DNA of 64,000 nucleotides from Bradyrhizobium sp. 138 (lineage in GTDB: Bacteria > Pseudomonadota > Alphaproteobacteria > Rhizobiales > Xanthobacteraceae): the NCBI RefSeq assembly GCF_023074075.1, contig NZ_JADPKT010000003.1, forward strand, positions 356,001-420,000, in the 5' to 3' direction. Below, piece by piece: positions 61,872 to 64,000 of the stretch (position 1 is the first letter of the stretch; the number at the start of each line of letters is the position of its first letter). The position numbers were made by a program, and so were the translations under genes. A model generated the notes under the pieces. The model searched no databases. It worked only from the letters and a program-made list of their open reading frames with translations, and had not been told where the DNA came from.

Positions 61872-63236
61872 TTACAGGCCCTCAGGGACGGGTTGGTCCC
61901 GGCCAATGAAGGCGCCCTGTTGTTTCAACGTTTCCTGCAATTTTTCAACGGGAATGTCACGCGGGATCCGGTTTCCGGACAGCGCCAGCGCGGCGGCGGA
62001 ACCGGCGGCCTCCCCCATCACGAAACAGGCCCCGGACACCCGCGCCGCCGACTGCCCCTCATGGGTCATCGAGGCGCAGCGGCCGGCGACCAGGAGATTG
62101 TCGACGCCTTCAGGCACCAGCATCCGGTACGGCAGCTCGTTATAGCCGCGCGAGTCCGGGATCGGCGGGAAGGTGAAGACGACGTCGCCGGGCACATGGG
62201 CCTCGATCGGCCAGCCATTGACGCCGATGGAATCGGTAAACGAGGCGCAGCCGAGCACGTCCTCGCCGCTGAGCTGGTAGCCGCCCTTGATGCGGCGGGT
62301 CTCGCGGATGCCGAGCTGCGGCGGCAGATCGACGATGTAGGATTTTTCGAAACCGGGCACGGTGCGCAGAAATTCGAACGCAGCAAGCGCCTGCTTGCGG
62401 CCCTCGATCTCGCCGCGAGTGAGATCGTCGGGCTCGACGCCGTTGATGGCATGGCCATCCTCGCGCGCCACTTGCGTAAAGTTCACCCGCCATTCGATAC
62501 CGGATTTTTGCGGCCGCACGATCGCGCTTTTGCGCGGAAATTGATGCGTGCCGGCCGCGGTGGCCTTCTCCATCAATTGGGGAATGGTCCGCCAGGCTTC
62601 GCCTGCCTTCACGGGATCGATACCGTTGAGGCGGAGCATCATCGAGGGATACAGGGGATGGCCGTGCTCGTCGCCGATGTCGAACGGCGCGCCGGCCCAG
62701 ACCGCGAGGTCACCGTCGCCGGAGCAGTCGATGAAGATCTCTGATCGCACCGCCCGCCGGCCGGCCTTGGTCTCGACCATCAGCGCATCGATGCGGCTGT
62801 CATCGCCCATCACGACACCGGCGCCGAGCGCGTGGAAGAGAATGTGCACCTTGTGGCTTGTGAGCAGCTCGTCGGCCGCGATCTTGTAGGCGGCGGTATC
62901 GTAGGCCTGGGCGAAGACCTTGCCGAGGATCAGATGCGGCGTGTTGAGACCGCCCAGCCGATCGATCCGCGCGAGCAATTCCGAGGCCATGCCCTGTACC
63001 AGCCGGCGATGCTCGCCGTAGACATTGCCATGCAGGCCGCAGAAATTGGTGACGCCGGCCGCCGTCCCCATGCCGCCGAGGAAGCCGTAGCGCTCGATCA
63101 GCAGCGTCTTCCGCCCGGCGCGCGCAGCTGAAGCCGCAGCGACAATACCGGCCGGGCCGCCGCCGAGCACGACGACTTCGTATTCGCCATAGAGCGGCAC
63201 CTGGCGTGCCGGTTCTTCGATCGTCGTTGCCCGCAT
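61872..63236 (-). CDS. FAD-dependent oxidoreductase (FAD_oxidored family)
   Basis: A protein of 454 residues from the ATG at 63236 (MRATTIEEPARQ). The frame is open further upstream but without family sequence. The dinucleotide site is EVVVLGGGPAGIVAAASAAR, followed by the ERYGFLGGMGTAAGV motif of this family, FIDCSGDGDLAVWAG, and a C-terminal VAGRCASMTHEGQSAARVSG. The reaction is unknown. It is the first gene of a run with an ABC importer and is divergent from a LysR gene 111 bp away, so it may act on the imported compound. Confidence 0.85.
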   Translation of the reverse strand: MRATTIEEPARQVPLYGEYEVVVLGGGPAGIVAAASAARAGRKTLLIERYGFLGGMGTAAGVTNFCGLHGNVYGEHRRLVQGMASELLARIDRLGGLNTPHLILGKVFAQAYDTAAYKIAADELLTSHKVHILFHALGAGVVMGDDSRIDALMVETKAGRRAVRSEIFIDCSGDGDLAVWAGAPFDIGDEHGHPLYPSMMLRLNGIDPVKAGEAWRTIPQLMEKATAAGTHQFPRKSAIVRPQKSGIEWRVNFTQVAREDGHAINGVEPDDLTRGEIEGRKQALAAFEFLRTVPGFEKSYIVDLPPQLGIRETRRIKGGYQLSGEDVLGCASFTDSIGVNGWPIEAHVPGDVVFTFPPIPDSRGYNELPYRMLVPEGVDNLLVAGRCASMTHEGQSAARVSGACFVMGEAAGSAAALALSGNRIPRDIPVEKLQETLKQQGAFIGRDQPVPEGL

Positions 63237-63347
63237 GGCGCGTTCCTTCCCAAAATCTCTTGCTTGGGTGCGACTATGAATTAACGCGAGGCAGGGTACA
63301 ATCCACCAAAATACGCGATCAGCTTTCGCGGATCGAGAAAGGTCGAC

Positions 63348-64000
63348 ATGGATATCCTGGTGAACCTGCAGGCCTTCCTCGCCACCGCGGATGCGGCCGG
63401 ATTCTCCGCCGCCGCGCGAAAACTCGATGTCTCGACCTCGGTCGTCGCCAAGCGCGTCACGCAGCTGGAGGCGCGGATCGGCACGCCGCTGTTTCACCGC
63501 TCGACCCGGCAATTGCGGCTGACCGAAGCCGGGCAGCGCTACGTGCATCGCGCGCGCGGCGTGGTGACGGATGCCACCGACCTGCTCTCACGCATGGGCG
63601 AGAAGGGCCACGATCTCGTCGATCATCTCCGCATCAAGGCGCCGACATCGCTAACAGTGGCACGGCTCGCCGATGCCTTCAGCGCATTCCAGACCCAGAA
63701 CCCGAAGCTCAAGCTCGATATCGTGCTGATCGATCGCCCGGTCGATCCCGTCACCGAAGGCTTCGACATCGCCATCGGCGCCTTCCCGCATTCATTCGGT
63801 GGCGTGGTCGACGAGCCGCTCTGCGCGCTGAAGCGCCTGCTCTGCGCTTCGCCGGCCTATTTGAAGAAGCATGGCACGCCAAAACATCCGCGCGATCTCG
63901 TCGAGCATCGCTGCCTCAGCTTTCTGCCGACCGGGCCGGAATGGGTCTTCGACGGGCCGCGCGGCCGCATCAGCATCCAGGTCAGCCCGCTGCTCTCCTC
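63348..64000 (+). CDS. LysR-family transcriptional regulator, cut by the window edge
   Basis: The gene starts at the ATG at 63348 and stays open to the window end (217 codons plus 2 bases). The N-terminal helix-turn-helix is clear: NLQAFLATADAAGFSAAARK, then LDVSTSVVAKRVTQLEARIG and TPLFHRSTRQLRLTEAG. The effector domain begins near residue 90 and includes LKLDIVLIDRPVDPVTEGF. It is divergent from the FAD oxidoreductase gene and probably regulates that operon. The last third or so is missing. Confidence 0.92.
   Translation, partial: MDILVNLQAFLATADAAGFSAAARKLDVSTSVVAKRVTQLEARIGTPLFHRSTRQLRLTEAGQRYVHRARGVVTDATDLLSRMGEKGHDLVDHLRIKAPTSLTVARLADAFSAFQTQNPKLKLDIVLIDRPVDPVTEGFDIAIGAFPHSFGGVVDEPLCALKRLLCASPAYLKKHGTPKHPRDLVEHRCLSFLPTGPEWVFDGPRGRISIQVSPLLS

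Overview
The window reads as chromosomal DNA of a high-GC alphaproteobacterium, most likely Bradyrhizobium or a close relative in the Nitrobacteraceae. This rests on the gene families, the left-hand synteny block (pckA, chvI, chvG, hprK, manX, ptsH), the codon use, and several families of intergenic palindromes typical of that group. It is inferred from recognition, not from a search. No rRNA, tRNA, CRISPR array, prophage or insertion sequence was recognised.

Layout. 1-8.1 kb: the 5' end of pckA at the window edge, a secreted TPR-CHAT protein and a DUF2470 protein, then the envelope-stress two-component system ChvI/ChvG joined to an incomplete, regulatory phosphotransferase branch (HprK, EIIA-Man, HPr). 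8.1-14 kb: a membrane glycosyltransferase, lepA, a probable toxin-antitoxin pair and an MFS transporter. 14-17.3 kb: a patch of small accessory genes (APH-type kinase, GrpB, GNAT), a tandem repeat and a truncated acyl-CoA dehydrogenase-like gene. 17.3-30.5 kb: RDD protein, a GGDEF-EAL protein with a degenerate cyclase motif, mepA, modABC, a K+/H+ antiporter, a mechanosensitive channel, methionine aminopeptidase, a RadC-family protein and a Sel1-repeat protein. 30.7-37.5 kb: a lysozyme-like/peptidoglycan-binding protein and a five-gene ABC-transporter operon (ending in a 2-hydroxyacid dehydrogenase and a double protease-inhibitor-fold protein), with a divergent creatininase-family hydrolase. 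38-53.5 kb: an outer-membrane protein made of two barrel domains, a chemoreceptor, a HlyC/CorC protein, PilZ, a membrane-anchored glutamate synthase-like enzyme, ferredoxin-NADP reductase, an orphan ATP-grasp enzyme, a symporter/binding-protein pair, an oxidoreductase and two small secreted proteins. 53.7-58.9 kb: an aromatic catabolic cluster (acyl-CoA-type FAD hydroxylase, benzoate-type CoA ligase, MarR regulator, maleylpyruvate isomerase, gentisate dioxygenase). 59-64 kb: a second ABC importer with an FAD oxidoreductase and a divergent, incomplete LysR gene.

Two patterns tie the window together. First, the aromatic cluster has two near-identical 26-bp sites at its two rightward promoters, the likely operators of the local MarR protein. 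Second, all seven convergent gene junctions with a gap above about 60 bp hold a palindromic element, while the four shorter ones do not, which suggests that these elements end transcripts from both sides. No clearly new multi-gene defence or mobile system was found. The most unusual items are the periplasmic TPR-CHAT protein beside chvIG, the exact triple Cys-repeat protein, the double-barrel porin, and the pairing of a secondary symporter with a binding protein.
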